Shown: positions 34,488 through 43,887, numbered from the stretch's first letter. The stretch: 64,000 nucleotides of DNA from Bradyrhizobium quebecense (GCF_013373795.3 NZ_CP088023.1:123266-187265); one strand, 5' to 3'. Notes: generated from the sequence alone by a model not told the origin. Translations and numbers: made by a program.

Positions 34488-35150
34488 TTGGCCTCCCCCA
34501 ACAGTCCCGAAAATCCCTATATCGCCGCACGGCAGGAATGGACCGAGCGCTACGGCTCCTATGTGAAGGCCGCCAGCGCCTGGCGCATTGTCGGCATCGC
34601 GAGCCTCGGCCTCGCGCTCATGAGTACGGCCTATGCGCTCTACCAGAGCACGAAGGTCAAGCTCGTTCCCTACATCGTCGAGGTCGACAAGCTCGGTTCG
34701 TCCGTAAGTGCGGGCTTTCCGGCCCAGATCGAATACGCCGACCCGCGCGTGGTGCGCGCCACGCTCGCCGGCTTCATCACCAACTTCCGATCGGTGACGC
34801 CGGACACGGTGGTGCAGAAGCAATATATCGACCGCGTCTACGCCATGCTGCGCACGACGGACCCCGCGACCGAAAAGGTCAACGCCTGGTTCCGCTCGAG
34901 CTCTCCCTTCGACAAGGCCAAGACCGCGACGGTCGCGATCGAGGTCAACAATGTCGTGCCACTGTCGCCGCAGTCCTTCCAGATCGACTGGACCGAGTAT
35001 GAGCGCGACCGCAAGGGCAAGGAAGTGGCGACCCGGCGCTTCCGGGGCGTGGCCAGCGTCGTGCTGATCCCGCCGCAGGATGAGGCGGTGATCCGGCTCA
35101 ACCCGATCGGTCTCTACCTCAAGGATTTTGACTGGACCGCTCAGATCTGA
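34488..35150 (+). CDS. trbF: Conjugal transfer protein TrbF (VirB8 family)
   Basis: The 220-residue protein starts at a TTG (34488), because the family opening [20 protein letters not shown] is preserved right after it and no nearer ATG fits. One membrane segment ([20 protein letters not shown]) is followed by a periplasmic VirB8-like domain ([54 protein letters not shown]). It is an assembly factor of the transfer channel. The weak start codon may keep the protein at lower stoichiometry. Confidence 0.9.
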   Translation: MASPNSPENPYIAARQEWTERYGSYVKAASAWRIVGIASLGLALMSTAYALYQSTKVKLVPYIVEVDKLGSSVSAGFPAQIEYADPRVVRATLAGFITNFRSVTPDTVVQKQYIDRVYAMLRTTDPATEKVNAWFRSSSPFDKAKTATVAIEVNNVVPLSPQSFQIDWTEYERDRKGKEVATRRFRGVASVVLIPPQDEAVIRLNPIGLYLKDFDWTAQI

Positions 35151-35167
35151 AAGGCGCGCCCTTACCT

Positions 35168-35992
35168 ATGACTGCAACAAGACCAACATTCCGGGCGGCC
35201 CTTCTGATCGCGACCGCCCTCGTTTCCATCACCGGCCTCCACAGCGCCGATGCCCAGAGCCTCAACCGGAAGGAAGCGAAGGGGATGGATATCTCCGGCC
35301 AATGGCGCGGCCGAACCGGGCTCGTGACGCGCGGCGCCGATGGCAAGGTGATCTTCCTCTATGGCGAAGTGCAGCCATCTGTTGTCTGCTCACCGCTGCA
35401 GGTCTGCGACCTCGAGCTGGAGGGCGGGGAGGTCGTGCGCGACGTGCTCGTCGGCGACACCGTGCGCTGGAAGGTCGAGCCCGCGACCTCCGGCGCGACG
35501 GGCGGCCAGGCGATCCACCTCATCGTCAAGCCGACCGAGCCAGGCCTCGTCACCTCCATGGTGGTGACGACGTCGCGACGGACCTATCACATCCAGCTCA
35601 AGTCCCACGCCACGCAGTACATGGCGCGGGTCGGCTTCGACTATCCCGAGGACGTGTCCTCGCGCCTGGCGGATGTGAACGCCCGGATCGAGACGGGCGG
35701 CGCCGGCGTGCCGGCAGAGCAATTGAACTTCAGCTATTCGGTCTCGGGCAGCGCGGGCTGGCGGCCGACTCAAGTCTATAGCGACGGCACCAAGACGTAC
35801 ATCCAGTTCCCGGAGTCGGTCGCCTCGCGCGACGCGCCGGTCCTGTTCGTAGTCTCGGGCGGGCAGAACCGCATCGTCAATTATCGGATGAAGAGCAACA
35901 TGATGATCGTCGACTATGCGGTCGACAGGGCCATCCTTGTCTCCGGCGTCGGCTGGAGCCAGGAAAAAATCACGATCCAGAGGCGAGGGTGA
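35168..35992 (+). CDS. trbG: Conjugal transfer protein TrbG (VirB9 family)
   Basis: The 274-residue protein has a signal peptide ([20 protein letters not shown]) and the VirB9/CagX fold of outer-membrane core components: [60 protein letters not shown] and [15 protein letters not shown]. It forms the outer-membrane core complex with TrbH and TrbI. Intact and in the usual order. Confidence 0.95.
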   Translation: MTATRPTFRAALLIATALVSITGLHSADAQSLNRKEAKGMDISGQWRGRTGLVTRGADGKVIFLYGEVQPSVVCSPLQVCDLELEGGEVVRDVLVGDTVRWKVEPATSGATGGQAIHLIVKPTEPGLVTSMVVTTSRRTYHIQLKSHATQYMARVGFDYPEDVSSRLADVNARIETGGAGVPAEQLNFSYSVSGSAGWRPTQVYSDGTKTYIQFPESVASRDAPVLFVVSGGQNRIVNYRMKSNMMIVDYAVDRAILVSGVGWSQEKITIQRRG

Positions 35993-35996
35993 CGGC

Positions 35997-36461
35997 ATGA
36001 TCCGCCCTTTCTTCTCCACCTTTCGCCCGGCACGCGCGGCCGCCTTCTTCCTCACGGCCGCCCTTCTTTCCGGATGCGCGACTTTCGGAACCGGCGGACT
36101 CGTTGCCAGCACCGCCCCAGCCGAACTCTTGGCCCCCGCTGCTTCGGCCGTCGCCGGTGATCTCGTTCCACGCCTTGCCGAACAAATCGGCCAGGGAAAG
36201 GCGACGATTGTCCTAAAGCCCGACGGCTCCGCCTTCGGTTCGGCCCTTGAGACTTCGCTGCGGGGCTGGGGTTACGCGGTCACGACCGATCAGGACACCA
36301 AGGATCCTAAAGCCATCCGGCTCGCCTATGTGCTCGCCTCCATGGACGGACAGATGCTCGCCCGCCTCTCGACCGGATCGATCGAGATCGGTCGCGTCTA
36401 TTCCACGACCGCGACCAGCGCGCTGCCGGCAAGCCCGGTCTCGGTGATGAAGCGCAGCTGA
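35997..36461 (+). CDS. trbH: Conjugal transfer lipoprotein TrbH
   Basis: The ATG at 35997 gives 154 residues. The lipobox is in [15 protein letters not shown], with Cys about residue 25, so it is an outer-membrane lipoprotein (VirB7-like role). The rest ([40 protein letters not shown]) matches TrbH. It lies between trbG and trbI and is preceded by the GGCGAGGGTGACGGC ribosome-site region. Confidence 0.9.
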   Translation: MIRPFFSTFRPARAAAFFLTAALLSGCATFGTGGLVASTAPAELLAPAASAVAGDLVPRLAEQIGQGKATIVLKPDGSAFGSALETSLRGWGYAVTTDQDTKDPKAIRLAYVLASMDGQMLARLSTGSIEIGRVYSTTATSALPASPVSVMKRS

Positions 36462-36474
36462 GGGGAGGGGAGGC

Positions 36475-37770
36475 ATGACCCAATCTCTGCAGCTCGGCGG
36501 CGGCTCCGGCGGGACGGGCGCGCCGAAGGACATTCGCCGTCTCAACCGCCTGCCGATCATCGCCGCGGCCGTGCTCGGCATCGTGTTCCTCGCGGTGATC
36601 TTCTACGGACTGACCTCGCGGGGACTTGTATTCCGCTCAACGTCCGACACGGGTTCGATCGGCGGCGCGCCCGCCACGACCTTCGCCGATCAGATGAAGC
36701 GCGGCGTTGCCGACGGCCTCATCGGCGACGGCCAACAGCCTCCGCCCGCGGCGCCGACGCCCGAGCCGAAACCTGCCCCGCAAAATCCCTTCGTCCCGCA
36801 ACAGCCTGCCGTCGCCGAGCCGAGGGGCGGCGCACTCGAATCCGAAGAAGCCTGGCGGGCGCGTCTGGCCCGCGAAGGACAGGAACAGCTCCTCCGGGAG
36901 CGGCAGCGCCAGAGAATGGCGCGTCTGCAGGCGAGCAACATCGCGCTGGATTCGCCGCTCGCCATCGACACGCAGAAGATTAAGGCTGCGTCGGCGGCCA
37001 CGTCGCCGGCGAAACCGGGTGCGATGACACCGGCCTCATCCTCGCCGACCGACCTCTACAGCCTGGCGCTTCTGACCGGGCTCAACGGCCAGAACCTCGA
37101 TCCCAACGGGCAAGCGAAGAAGGAGACTTTTTTCAACTCCGACCTCGCCAAGCTCGGCTATCTGCCGAACCAGGTCGTTCCCCCGCGCTCCTACTATGAG
37201 CTGAAGCGCGGCTCCGTCATCCCGGCGACGCTGATCACCGGCATCAATTCCGATCTGCCGGGCCGCATCACCGCTCAGGTCAGCCAGAACGTCTTCGACA
37301 GCGCCACTGGCTACCGCCTGCTCATCCCGCAAGGCACGAAACTGATGGGCCGCTACGACAGCAAGATCTCCTTCGGCCAGAGCCGCGTCCTCGTCATCTG
37401 GACCGACATCATCTTCCCGAACGGTTCGACGCTCCAGATCGGCGGCATGGCCGGAACGGACGCGGAAGGCTATGGCGGCTTCACCGACCAGGTCGACAAC
37501 CACTACTTCAAGACCTTCGGCTCCGCGATCCTGCTCGCGATCATCGGCACGGGCATGGATATGGCGGCCCCGCAAAGCTCGACGCTCGCGACGCAGCAGA
37601 CCGCGTCGGACGCCGCAAGGCGGAATTTTGCGGAAACCTTCGGCCGCGTCGCCGAGCGCACCATCAACAAGAACCTCGACGTGCAGCCGACGCTGGAGAT
37701 TCGCCCCGGTTATCAGTTCAACGTCCTTGTCGATCAGGACATCGTGTTCCCGGGCGCTTATCGGGGCTGA
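36475..37770 (+). CDS. trbI: Conjugal transfer protein TrbI (VirB10 family)
   Basis: The 431-residue protein starts behind a strong GGGGAGGGGAGG ribosome site. One membrane segment near residues 25-50 (LPIIAAAVLGIVFLAVIFYG) is followed by a Pro-rich periplasmic stretch (PAAPTPEPKPAPQNPFVP) and the VirB10 beta-barrel domain (YYELKRGSVIPATLITGINS, LLIPQGTKLMGRYDSKISFG, QFNVLVDQDIVFPGAYRG). It spans the envelope and senses ATPase energy. It is the last trb gene. Confidence 0.95.
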   Translation: MTQSLQLGGGSGGTGAPKDIRRLNRLPIIAAAVLGIVFLAVIFYGLTSRGLVFRSTSDTGSIGGAPATTFADQMKRGVADGLIGDGQQPPPAAPTPEPKPAPQNPFVPQQPAVAEPRGGALESEEAWRARLAREGQEQLLRERQRQRMARLQASNIALDSPLAIDTQKIKAASAATSPAKPGAMTPASSSPTDLYSLALLTGLNGQNLDPNGQAKKETFFNSDLAKLGYLPNQVVPPRSYYELKRGSVIPATLITGINSDLPGRITAQVSQNVFDSATGYRLLIPQGTKLMGRYDSKISFGQSRVLVIWTDIIFPNGSTLQIGGMAGTDAEGYGGFTDQVDNHYFKTFGSAILLAIIGTGMDMAAPQSSTLATQQTASDAARRNFAETFGRVAERTINKNLDVQPTLEIRPGYQFNVLVDQDIVFPGAYRG

Positions 37771-37923
37771 TCACACGCAATGCGACTGAAGCCGCCATCG
37801 ATCGCGATGCTCGATCCACCAGTTTCTGCAATCCGGCCTCTAAATTTTCGCATTTGTTGCGCCAATTATAAATAACAAGCTACGTCAAACTGCATGAGAC
37901 GCGAGGAGAGTGGAACGACACCT

Positions 37924-38007
37924 ATGCACCAACGTCATAACCACGAAAACAGGAGCTTCGCCGAGTTGGCGAGTCAACTTAATCTATCTGTCCACGATGT
38001 GTCATGA
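37924..38007 (+). CDS. Very short open frame before traR
   Basis: A 27-residue frame reads MHQRHNHENRSFAELASQLN then LSVHDVS. The second half looks like the first helices of a DNA-binding domain. It has a GAGGAGAG sequence upstream at a long spacing. It may be a leader peptide or the cut end of a regulator gene. There is no TraM-like sequence here, although traM is often found near traR. Confidence 0.25.
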   Translation: MHQRHNHENRSFAELASQLNLSVHDVS

Positions 38008-38241
38008 GGATCTCGCGGTGAACCGAACCGCGTAGCGCTTCACGTTGAACCCTCGCGACAATGTGCACAAGAAGCGGCGCAGCGAAAATCGTTGTGTGGC
38101 GTGGAAGATCGCCAGCTTTTACCGTTCACAGTCGGCACCACCACCAGACATCAATCTCACCATCACTGCGTCCTGCGCCGAATCGAGCCGGGTGCTCGCC
38201 GCCAGAAAGAAGTCTTCAGAGAAATAATGGATACGAGGAGA

Positions 38242-38952
38242 ATGGACCTAAAAACCTGGTTTCAGCGACTGACGGACGTCACTTCTGCCGCGAGAACGCA
38301 GGAAGTTCTGAGGGACGCGCTGCCGGATCTCGTGGAGGAATTGGGCTTTGACTGCTACGCCTATCTCTACATCCAGCCATCCAGAACTTATGCCTACTCG
38401 AACTATTCGCCGGAGTGGCTGAAGCACTATTTCGACAGCGACTACACGACGATTGATCCGGTCGTAAAAACCGCCAGCACGACTTTGCGCCCATTCACCT
38501 GGTGCTCCGGAGGCTCCCGCCATTCGGAAACGAAGGAGGTTCGGCGTTTCTATTCCGAGGCCGGCGACTTCGGGATCAGATCGGGTATCAGCATCCCGAT
38601 ACGGACGGCCTGCCGGCACATGTCGATGCTGACGCTCGCATCGAGCAAACCGTCCTTGACCCTCGATAAGGATATCGATCAGATCGCCGCCGTCACGGCG
38701 GTCGCGTTCCTGCATGCCAAGCTTGAAGAGCACAATGCGAAGCCGACCGCGCAGCCAACTTTCGAGCTGACGGCCAAGCAGACCCTCTGCCTCAAATGGT
38801 CGGCTGAGGGAAAGCCGATGAAGTCGATCGCCACCCTCGAAAATATGTCGTTCGCGACCGTGAATTTTCATCTCAACAACGCCCGCAAGGTGCTCGATGC
38901 GGGAAGTCTCGCCCAAGCCACGGCACTCGCGACGAAGCTCGGCCTGATCTGA
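38242..38952 (+). CDS. traR: LuxR-family quorum-sensing activator TraR
   Basis: From the ATG at 38242, behind ACGAGGAG, the protein has 236 residues. The N-terminal autoinducer-binding domain shows the conserved aromatic pattern (CYAYLYIQPSRTYAYSNYSP, EWLKHYFDSDYTTIDPVV, RPFTWCSG). The C-terminal LuxR helix-turn-helix is LTAKQTLCLKWSAEGKPMKS then NMSFATVNFHLNNARKVLD. TraR binds the TraI signal and activates traI-trb and often repABC. An in-frame ATG at 38227 is an alternative start. It reads in the same direction as trb, after a 470-base gap. Confidence 0.9.
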   Translation: MDLKTWFQRLTDVTSAARTQEVLRDALPDLVEELGFDCYAYLYIQPSRTYAYSNYSPEWLKHYFDSDYTTIDPVVKTASTTLRPFTWCSGGSRHSETKEVRRFYSEAGDFGIRSGISIPIRTACRHMSMLTLASSKPSLTLDKDIDQIAAVTAVAFLHAKLEEHNAKPTAQPTFELTAKQTLCLKWSAEGKPMKSIATLENMSFATVNFHLNNARKVLDAGSLAQATALATKLGLI

Positions 38953-39076
38953 CCGCATCCTGCGCCCCTGGATCTATAGGATGAAACGGCCCCCAGCGCT
39001 GTGAACGCAGTGGGACCATTTCGAGTGGGCGCCCGACTGAGGCTGGGGCCGAGAATCAGGTGCCTACAACACAAGA

Positions 39077-39283
39077 TCAAACACGCAGATTTTCTGCGCT
39101 GCTCTTACCACGCCTTTGATCCACCTTGACCTCGTAAGAGACTTTCTGCCCCTCACGCAAGTCTGAGAGGCCAGCCCGCTCAACCGCGCTTATGTGCACA
39201 AAAACATCTTGACCGCCGTCATCCGGCTGAATGAAGCCAAACCCCTTGGTCGCGTTGAACCACTTCACAACACCTGTCGCCAC
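39077..39283 (-). CDS. cspA: Cold shock protein, CspA family
   Basis: The 68-residue protein starts at a GTG (39283) behind AGTAGGAG; the family opening (M)[18 protein letters not shown] begins exactly there. RNP1 (KGFGFIQP) and RNP2 (DVFVHIS) are present, and the rest ([20 protein letters not shown]) is standard. It is a single-stranded nucleic acid chaperone. An upstream in-frame start would add 20 residues unlike any Csp, so the GTG is preferred. It is convergent with traR. Confidence 0.9.
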   Translation of the reverse strand: MATGVVKWFNATKGFGFIQPDDGGQDVFVHISAVERAGLSDLREGQKVSYEVKVDQRRGKSSAENLRV

Positions 39284-39453
39284 CGTCCGTCTCCTACTTA
39301 AGCAATCGCGTTGACAGTAAATCAGCTTGGACCATTCCCGCAAGCCGACCGGTGTTGATCGCTCAGCTTGTCACCCGTCTGGTGCCATGCATCGAATGGG
39401 ATGCCCCCGGGCGGTTCATCGTTCTCGGCGACATGGAATTGGACAACGTCTGA
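39284..39453. other. No identifiable gene
   Basis: This gap contains the cold-shock gene promoter on the left strand and a plus-strand stretch in frame with the following relic (CIEWDAPGRFIVLGDMELDN, then a stop). Confidence 0.3.
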
Positions 39454-39621
39454 TCGATCGCGGGCCATCGCGCCTACTGCCACTGCAAGCGTCACATTGC
39501 ACTACTGAACGCTGACCGCTGGCCGGACGGGCTGTCCGACATCGAGCCGCGGTTTGCCGGTCAGGTCTGCGCCTGCTGCTTTCGAGCGTCCGAGTCGACA
39601 GCCGGCGGAACTCGCCGGTAA
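39454..39621 (+). pseudogene. Zinc-ribbon-like small protein, relic
   Basis: The frame after a TGA reads SIAGHRAYCHCKRHIALLNA, then DRWPDGLSDIEPRFAGQVCA and CCFRAS. It has the CxC/CxxC pairs, the WPD and SDIEPRF motifs of a small rhizobial zinc-ribbon family also represented at 16086-16199. It lacks its own start and the upstream part is separated by a stop, so I take it as a broken gene. Confidence 0.45.
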
Positions 39622-39712
39622 GTGAGGGTCTACTTGACCCAAATCAATCTGCTTCAGAACTCCTATGGCCTTCTGCTTGGGGGGCGAACGACACGAGACC
39701 CAGGAGTTTGCG

Positions 39713-40225
39713 ATGAGGATCAGAACGATAGCCTTTGCAGCAACCGCAGTTCTCTTAACAGCATCAACACTTGCCTACGCAGCGGAGACCTCTTCCACGG
39801 TAGGAATGGGGCATCCTAGCGCCGCCGACCTCAACGCCTTGACGGATGCGCGCGTCGGCATGATCAAGGCCGCCTTGCAGCTTACGCCCGATCAGGAAAA
39901 ATACTGGCCGCCCGTGGAAGGGGCCATCATCCGTGCGAGAGCGAAGAACCGACAAGTCCGCTTCGAGCGGGTGGCCGAACTGCGCGATAGCAGCCCAATG
40001 GAAGCGATTGGTGAACGCAATCCGGTCGAACTTATGCAACGTCGAGCAGAAATACTGAGTCAACGCGCGGTTGACCTCAAGAAGCTCGCCGACACGTGGG
40101 AACCGCTTTATAAGACGCTAACACCGGACCAGAAGAAGAGGATGGCATTCGCGACATACGCGGCGATGCGCGGGATGCGAGATGCGATTGAACATCAGAT
40201 CGAAACCGAAGATGACGACGACTAG
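39713..40225 (+). CDS. Periplasmic LTXXQ-motif protein (Spy/CpxP-like)
   Basis: The 170-residue protein starts behind CAGGAG and has a signal peptide (FAATAVLLTASTLAYAAETS). Two LTPDQ motifs are visible (LQLTPDQEKYWPPVEGAI and LTPDQKKRMAF), which define the LTXXQ family of helical periplasmic proteins related to Spy and CpxP. These act in envelope stress and metal tolerance. The C-terminus is acidic (ETEDDDD). It stands alone. Confidence 0.85.
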   Translation: MRIRTIAFAATAVLLTASTLAYAAETSSTVGMGHPSAADLNALTDARVGMIKAALQLTPDQEKYWPPVEGAIIRARAKNRQVRFERVAELRDSSPMEAIGERNPVELMQRRAEILSQRAVDLKKLADTWEPLYKTLTPDQKKRMAFATYAAMRGMRDAIEHQIETEDDDD

Positions 40226-40297
40226 ACTACCTGGCGTGACGCGTCGCGGAGCAACAAGTTTTGGTCCGCGACGATCGTCGATACACGCAATCCGGAA

Positions 40298-40393
40298 TCA
40301 ACGCATTTGATGGCGCGCCGGTGCCCTGACAATTTCGGCGATGCCCGACGTCTCAAAGGCCAGATTGATGTAGTCGGCCACCTCGTGACGGCT
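40298..40393 (-). pseudogene. HigA-like antitoxin fragment
   Basis: The minus strand gives SRHEVADYINLAFETSGIAE then IVRAPARHQMR and a stop. The EVADYIN.A.ET..I..I segment is the N-terminal signature of addiction-module antidote proteins that accompany HigB-type toxins. It has no start and no partner. Confidence 0.35.
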
Positions 40394-40450
40394 TTAGGCC
40401 GGCCAGATTGGCGATCTGGGAGATGATCTTTCAGACATATTCTCTCCAAC

Positions 40451-40474
40451 AAAAGGCCGGCAGAGATGCCGGCC
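40451..40474 (-). terminator. Rho-independent terminator of the outer-membrane protein gene
   Basis: The arms GGCCGGCA (40455-40462) and TGCCGGCC (40467-40474) enclose a 4-base loop. On the minus strand the hairpin is followed by TTTTGTTG. It lies about 30 bases after the stop of the gene at 40506-41258. Confidence 0.8.
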
Positions 40475-40505
40475 TAATTGATTGGAGAAAAGTATTAGGA
40501 CAAGG

Positions 40506-41258
40506 TCAGTATCTCGCCGCGACCGGAGCGCCGTAGCCGCCAAAGCGATAATTCAAGCGCACGGTGACCATATCCACGTCCTGGCTGATCCGGTCGTTGA
40601 GTACGGCAGCGAGGCGGGGATCGGCCACCGAGAAGGAGTTATTTGCGTGCCCCATCCACAGATGGTCGTACTCCGCACCGATCGACCAGTTGGGGGCGAA
40701 GCCATACTCAAAGCCGACACCCAAGGTGCCGCCCCAGCGCGTGCTATCCGCCGAGACCAAACCGATCCCGGTGGTGTTGTCGAATATGGTCAGGCGATTG
40801 CTGGTCACAGCAGCGCCGCCCTTCACGTAGAGCAGCGCCGAATTCCAGGCCCAACCGAGCTGGCCGGTGAAGAGACCGATTGCATCAGTCTTCGCGGTGG
40901 TCGAGAGCGTCGGATCGAAAAGGCTCACGCGCGTGTTCTTGATGTCGGCCCAATCGCCTTGAGCTTCCAATCCAAATACGAACTGATTGGTTTGCCAGCG
41001 ATATCCAATTTGTCCACCGGCCACGCCGCCGGAACGATCACCGCAGCCGCTCGCGACGGTCCCCACAGCAGTGACGAAATCTACGCAGTTGTGGCTTTGG
41101 CCCCAGCCGCCGTTGGCGCCGATGTAGAAGCCGGTCCAATCGTAAATCGGAGCCACCATCGGCGGAGGCGCCTTGGTGTAGGGACGGGCCGCTAAATCCG
41201 CCGCGCTTGCCGGTACCGACAGGCTCAGCGCCATCGCGCCAACCAAAATCTTCTTCAT
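40506..41258 (-). CDS. Outer-membrane beta-barrel protein (Omp25/Omp31 type)
   Basis: The 250-residue protein begins with a signal peptide (KKILVGAMALSLSVPASAAD). It has the typical opening of rhizobial OmpA-like porin-family barrels (YDWTGFYIGANGGWGQSHN), a GGQIGYRWQTNQFVFGLEAQ repeat and the terminal aromatic strand (DMVTVRLNYRFGGYG). It is an eight-stranded-type surface protein abundant in Bradyrhizobium. It ends at a clear terminator and is divergent from the regulator gene at 41688. Confidence 0.9.
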   Translation of the reverse strand: MKKILVGAMALSLSVPASAADLAARPYTKAPPPMVAPIYDWTGFYIGANGGWGQSHNCVDFVTAVGTVASGCGDRSGGVAGGQIGYRWQTNQFVFGLEAQGDWADIKNTRVSLFDPTLSTTAKTDAIGLFTGQLGWAWNSALLYVKGGAAVTSNRLTIFDNTTGIGLVSADSTRWGGTLGVGFEYGFAPNWSIGAEYDHLWMGHANNSFSVADPRLAAVLNDRISQDVDMVTVRLNYRFGGYGAPVAARY

Positions 41259-41603
41259 ATGTGTTTCTCCCAGTCCGCTTCAGTTGTCCCCGAAGCGTTG
41301 AGGCCAGGCAGGAGCGCCTACTTCACTATTCCAGTTCTAATTGTAGGGGAGATGCTGCCGGTAGGCTGTACCGGCGAAGCCACACTCGCCGGCCAAGTTC
41401 GAGGACAAGCTATTAATACGACTTAAGAATTGCCATTGCCGAATCTTGATACCCCCTATCAGGCTTGCCGCCGCAGGTCGGCATCTTCGGTCTTATGCTG
41501 GGCAGCCTCGGCTATGCGCTGCTCGGGTCCCTCGCGTCACCTTGCCGTCGGACGGACTTCCGCGATCTCGCTGATGATGGCGGGCACGGTAGGCTGCTTT
41601 GAA
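41259..41603. other. Upstream region of the outer-membrane protein gene
   Basis: No gene is supported. The first part should hold the porin promoter and 5' leader. The remainder contains only short frames. Confidence 0.35.
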
Positions 41604-41617
41604 TTGCGCCAGATCAA
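41604..41617 (+). promoter_or_regulatory. FixK-type box
   Basis: TTGCGCCAGATCAA fits the bradyrhizobial FixK2 binding pattern TTG(A/C)-N6-(T/G)CAA. It lies 71 bases upstream of the Crp/Fnr-family gene at 41688, a suitable distance for activation under low oxygen or for autoregulation. Confidence 0.55.
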
Positions 41618-41687
41618 GTGCGCTCATGCGCCCGTTGCCTAAAGTTCCCGAGTTCACCGCCACGTCCATTTTGTACGGAGTTCTGCG

Positions 41688-42353
41688 ATGTTGATCAGGA
41701 CTACCACAGTGAGCCGCCCTGCGGTTGATGGGCAATTGGCGGCCCTTGCCGGCCAGCAGATCATCTGTAGCGAATTTACCTATCGCAGAGGGATGGAAGT
41801 ATTTGGGGAGGGAGAGGAGGCCGAGTACGTCTACCAGATCGTCTCTGGTACAATCCGGACCTACAAGATGCTCTGCGATGGCCGCCGGCAAATCAACTCG
41901 TTCCATCTCGCGGATGATATGTTCGGGCTTGAGAATGGGATAATTCACCGCTTCACCGCCGAAGCAGTGACTCAGGCCAAGGTTCGCATCACGAGCCGAA
42001 GCAGCCTGCTCGATACGATTGCGCAGCGGGAGCCGGGCCAGGCAAGCCTTCTCAACCTCGTCACGCGTAATCTTCAGCACGCCGAGAACCACATGCTTCT
42101 GCTAGGACGAAAGACGGCGCTCGAGAAGTTAGCCGCATTCCTTCTGGAAATGGACGAGCGGCTTGCTCATCCGAACGTCATGAGCTTGCCGATGAATCGC
42201 CGCGACATCGCCGACTATCTTGGATTGACCCTCGAAACCGTGTCGCGCGCGTTTTCGATCTTGCGTGATGATAAGATGCTAAGGTTCGATGGACAAACCC
42301 AGCGTCAACTCGTTTTGCTGGATCGGGAAGCGCTTGTGCAGCTCGACGCCTGA
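41688..42353 (+). CDS. Crp/Fnr-family transcription regulator (FixK-like)
   Basis: The 221-residue protein has a cyclic-nucleotide-binding-like barrel (FTYRRGMEVFGEGEEAEYVY, VSGTIRTYKMLCDGRRQINS, FGLENGIIHRFTAEAVTQAK) and a Crp winged helix-turn-helix (LPMNRRDIADYLGLTLETVS, RAFSILRDDKMLRFDG). The E..SR pattern in TLETVSRAFS is the FNR/FixK recognition helix. No FNR-type N-terminal cysteine cluster is present, so it should not bind an iron-sulfur centre and fits the FixK branch. A FixK-type box lies upstream. It probably controls microaerobic or symbiotic genes. Confidence 0.85.
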   Translation: MLIRTTTVSRPAVDGQLAALAGQQIICSEFTYRRGMEVFGEGEEAEYVYQIVSGTIRTYKMLCDGRRQINSFHLADDMFGLENGIIHRFTAEAVTQAKVRITSRSSLLDTIAQREPGQASLLNLVTRNLQHAENHMLLLGRKTALEKLAAFLLEMDERLAHPNVMSLPMNRRDIADYLGLTLETVSRAFSILRDDKMLRFDGQTQRQLVLLDREALVQLDA

Positions 42354-42629
42354 TCGTGCGAGCACGGCAACGTTCAAGTGCTGCGAGCTGACTTTGTACG
42401 GTCACGCCAATTCGTCCGTCGATGTCCTGCTGAAGCGTATGTTTTTGGCGCGCTCTTTCCGGCGCAGACTCGTCGGCTGCAACGAGCTCGACCGGGTTCG
42501 GACCTGCCTCGCCTACTGGATGTCGACGAGAAGCTTTTATCGAGGCGCAATATACTGTCGGTTCCCGATCAAAGTCTGGCCATAAATACGAATGCAAGGA
42601 CCGCCAAAGTTTAACCCAGGTAGCTCTGC
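42354..42629. other. No identifiable gene
   Basis: Short open frames on both strands; none has a supported start or a recognisable motif. Confidence 0.35.
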
Positions 42630-43160
42630 CTACGTTGCCTGCCGCGGAGTGAGTTGAGCACCCGCGCAGCCGTGTTTGCGCCAGCCAATCTCACTCATGC
42701 TGCAGCCCCAGGCCTTGTGCTCGAACACCGGCCAGTAGCGCTCGGCGAACTTCCTGTCGAACCCGCTATTGTGCGCTATGACGATGACTGCATCGTCTAC
42801 GAAGGTCGCGGTGGCCGCATCGTCGAATCTGTGACCGGCCACCATCTCGGCGGTGATGCCCGTGAGTGCCGTAACGTCCGCCGAAAATAGAACCACTCGG
42901 CTCGTGGAAGGCGGAGAAGGTGTCGCGGACGCCGACGATCCGCCCGTCCGGCGTATAGTCGAACTTGAGCATCCCGAACTCGATCATCTCGTCTCTGGCG
43001 TGATCGAGGCCGGTCGTCTCGGTGTCCACTAGGACGCTGGTCTTGCAACCTGCCCGATGGTCGGCTGGGACGCGGCCCGCGGTATCAGGCGCCGCAACAC
43101 TCGGTAGTCGGCCGACTGGCTCAAAGCCTCGGCCATCGCGGCCAGATCCGATGCGTCCTG
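42630..43160 (-). pseudogene. DnaQ-like 3'-5' exonuclease, frameshifted and truncated
   Basis: Pieces in three frames together give a known rhizobial exonuclease: DLAAMAEALSQSADYRVLRR, then SVLVDTETTGLDHARDEMIE with the ExoI DxE motif, DTFSAFHEPS, then ADVTALTGITAEMVAGHRFD and VIVIAHNSGFDRKFAERYWP (ExoII). The frame shifts near 43045 and 42900. The C-terminal third with the ExoIII HxAxxD motif is missing after WRKHG. It is a dead gene. Confidence 0.8.
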
Positions 43161-43370
43161 AAGCATATCTTTCAGGGAATGCGATCCGATAGGCTCGGTA
43201 AGGTCGTACAATACCGTGTCCGCAGTGCACGGGGTGGCGCAAAGCCGCGCAATTCGTCGCGCCCTCGCCGGCATGTTCACGATTTTCGGCGACCATCCGC
43301 CGTCCAGAGCGGAACGGCCCTCCGTCAGGCGACTTGATCTCCCGAAGAGGCATAAATTCGGAGAGGAACC

Positions 43371-43592
43371 ATGAAGACGATATTGGCAATAGCCTGCCTG
43401 ACCGCACTCGCCTTCGCGTCGCCGGCGGAAGCCAAGGGATGCATTAAGGGCGCCATCGTCGGCGGTGTCGCTGGCCACATGGCCGGCCATGGCAAGCTCG
43501 GCGCGGCGGCGGGATGCGTCGTCGGATATCACGAAGCCAACAAGCAGAACCCGAACAACTCGAACGCTCAGGCTCCCTCGGGCCAGAAGTAG
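43371..43592 (+). CDS. Small secreted glycine-zipper protein
   Basis: The 73-residue protein follows GAGAGGAACC and has a clear signal peptide (KTILAIACLTALAFASPAEA). The mature part, KGCIKGAIVGGVAGHMAGHG then GAAAGCVVGYHEANKQ, has the alternating small-residue glycine-zipper pattern with two Cys that could form a disulfide. Such proteins sit in or on the outer membrane. The function is unknown. It is followed by a small gene that may be co-transcribed. Confidence 0.75.
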   Translation: MKTILAIACLTALAFASPAEAKGCIKGAIVGGVAGHMAGHGKLGAAAGCVVGYHEANKQNPNNSNAQAPSGQK

Positions 43593-43615
43593 CGCGCGAG
43601 CACCTGGGCTGCGCC

Positions 43616-43861
43616 GTGAAGATCAGATCTCATTCCGAGAGCCACATCGTCGAGCTCGACGATGGCTCGCGCTGGAAGATATTTCCCGGCGACCTCGATC
43701 TGACGCTGAACTGGAAGCCCGTGACGGAAATCGTCGTCATGCCGGCTGACGATGATCTCAGTTCTCACCTGCTGGTCGGCGGAGACGCAAAGGTGCGGGC
43801 GATCGCCGAGGGCGAAAGCTGGTCGGCAGGTGAGGTCAAGGCGGTGCTGAAGGAAGGATAG
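43616..43861 (+). CDS. Hypothetical 81-residue protein
   Basis: The start is taken as the GTG at 43616, since the conserved-looking part begins there (KIRSHSESHIVELDDGSRWK). The longer upstream frame overlaps the previous gene in another frame. The body (IFPGDLDLTLNWKPVTEIVV) suggests a small beta-rich fold of the kind seen in short periplasmic or cytoplasmic proteins with a DDGS.W motif. No signal peptide is seen. The function is unknown. Confidence 0.6.
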   Translation: MKIRSHSESHIVELDDGSRWKIFPGDLDLTLNWKPVTEIVVMPADDDLSSHLLVGGDAKVRAIAEGESWSAGEVKAVLKEG

Positions 43862-43887
43862 GGATGTGCAGCGCGGCGGCCAGACCT

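Noticed and set aside
37924..38007. traM next to traR
   Set aside because: The only small frame here is 27 residues and does not resemble the roughly 100-residue TraM antiactivator.
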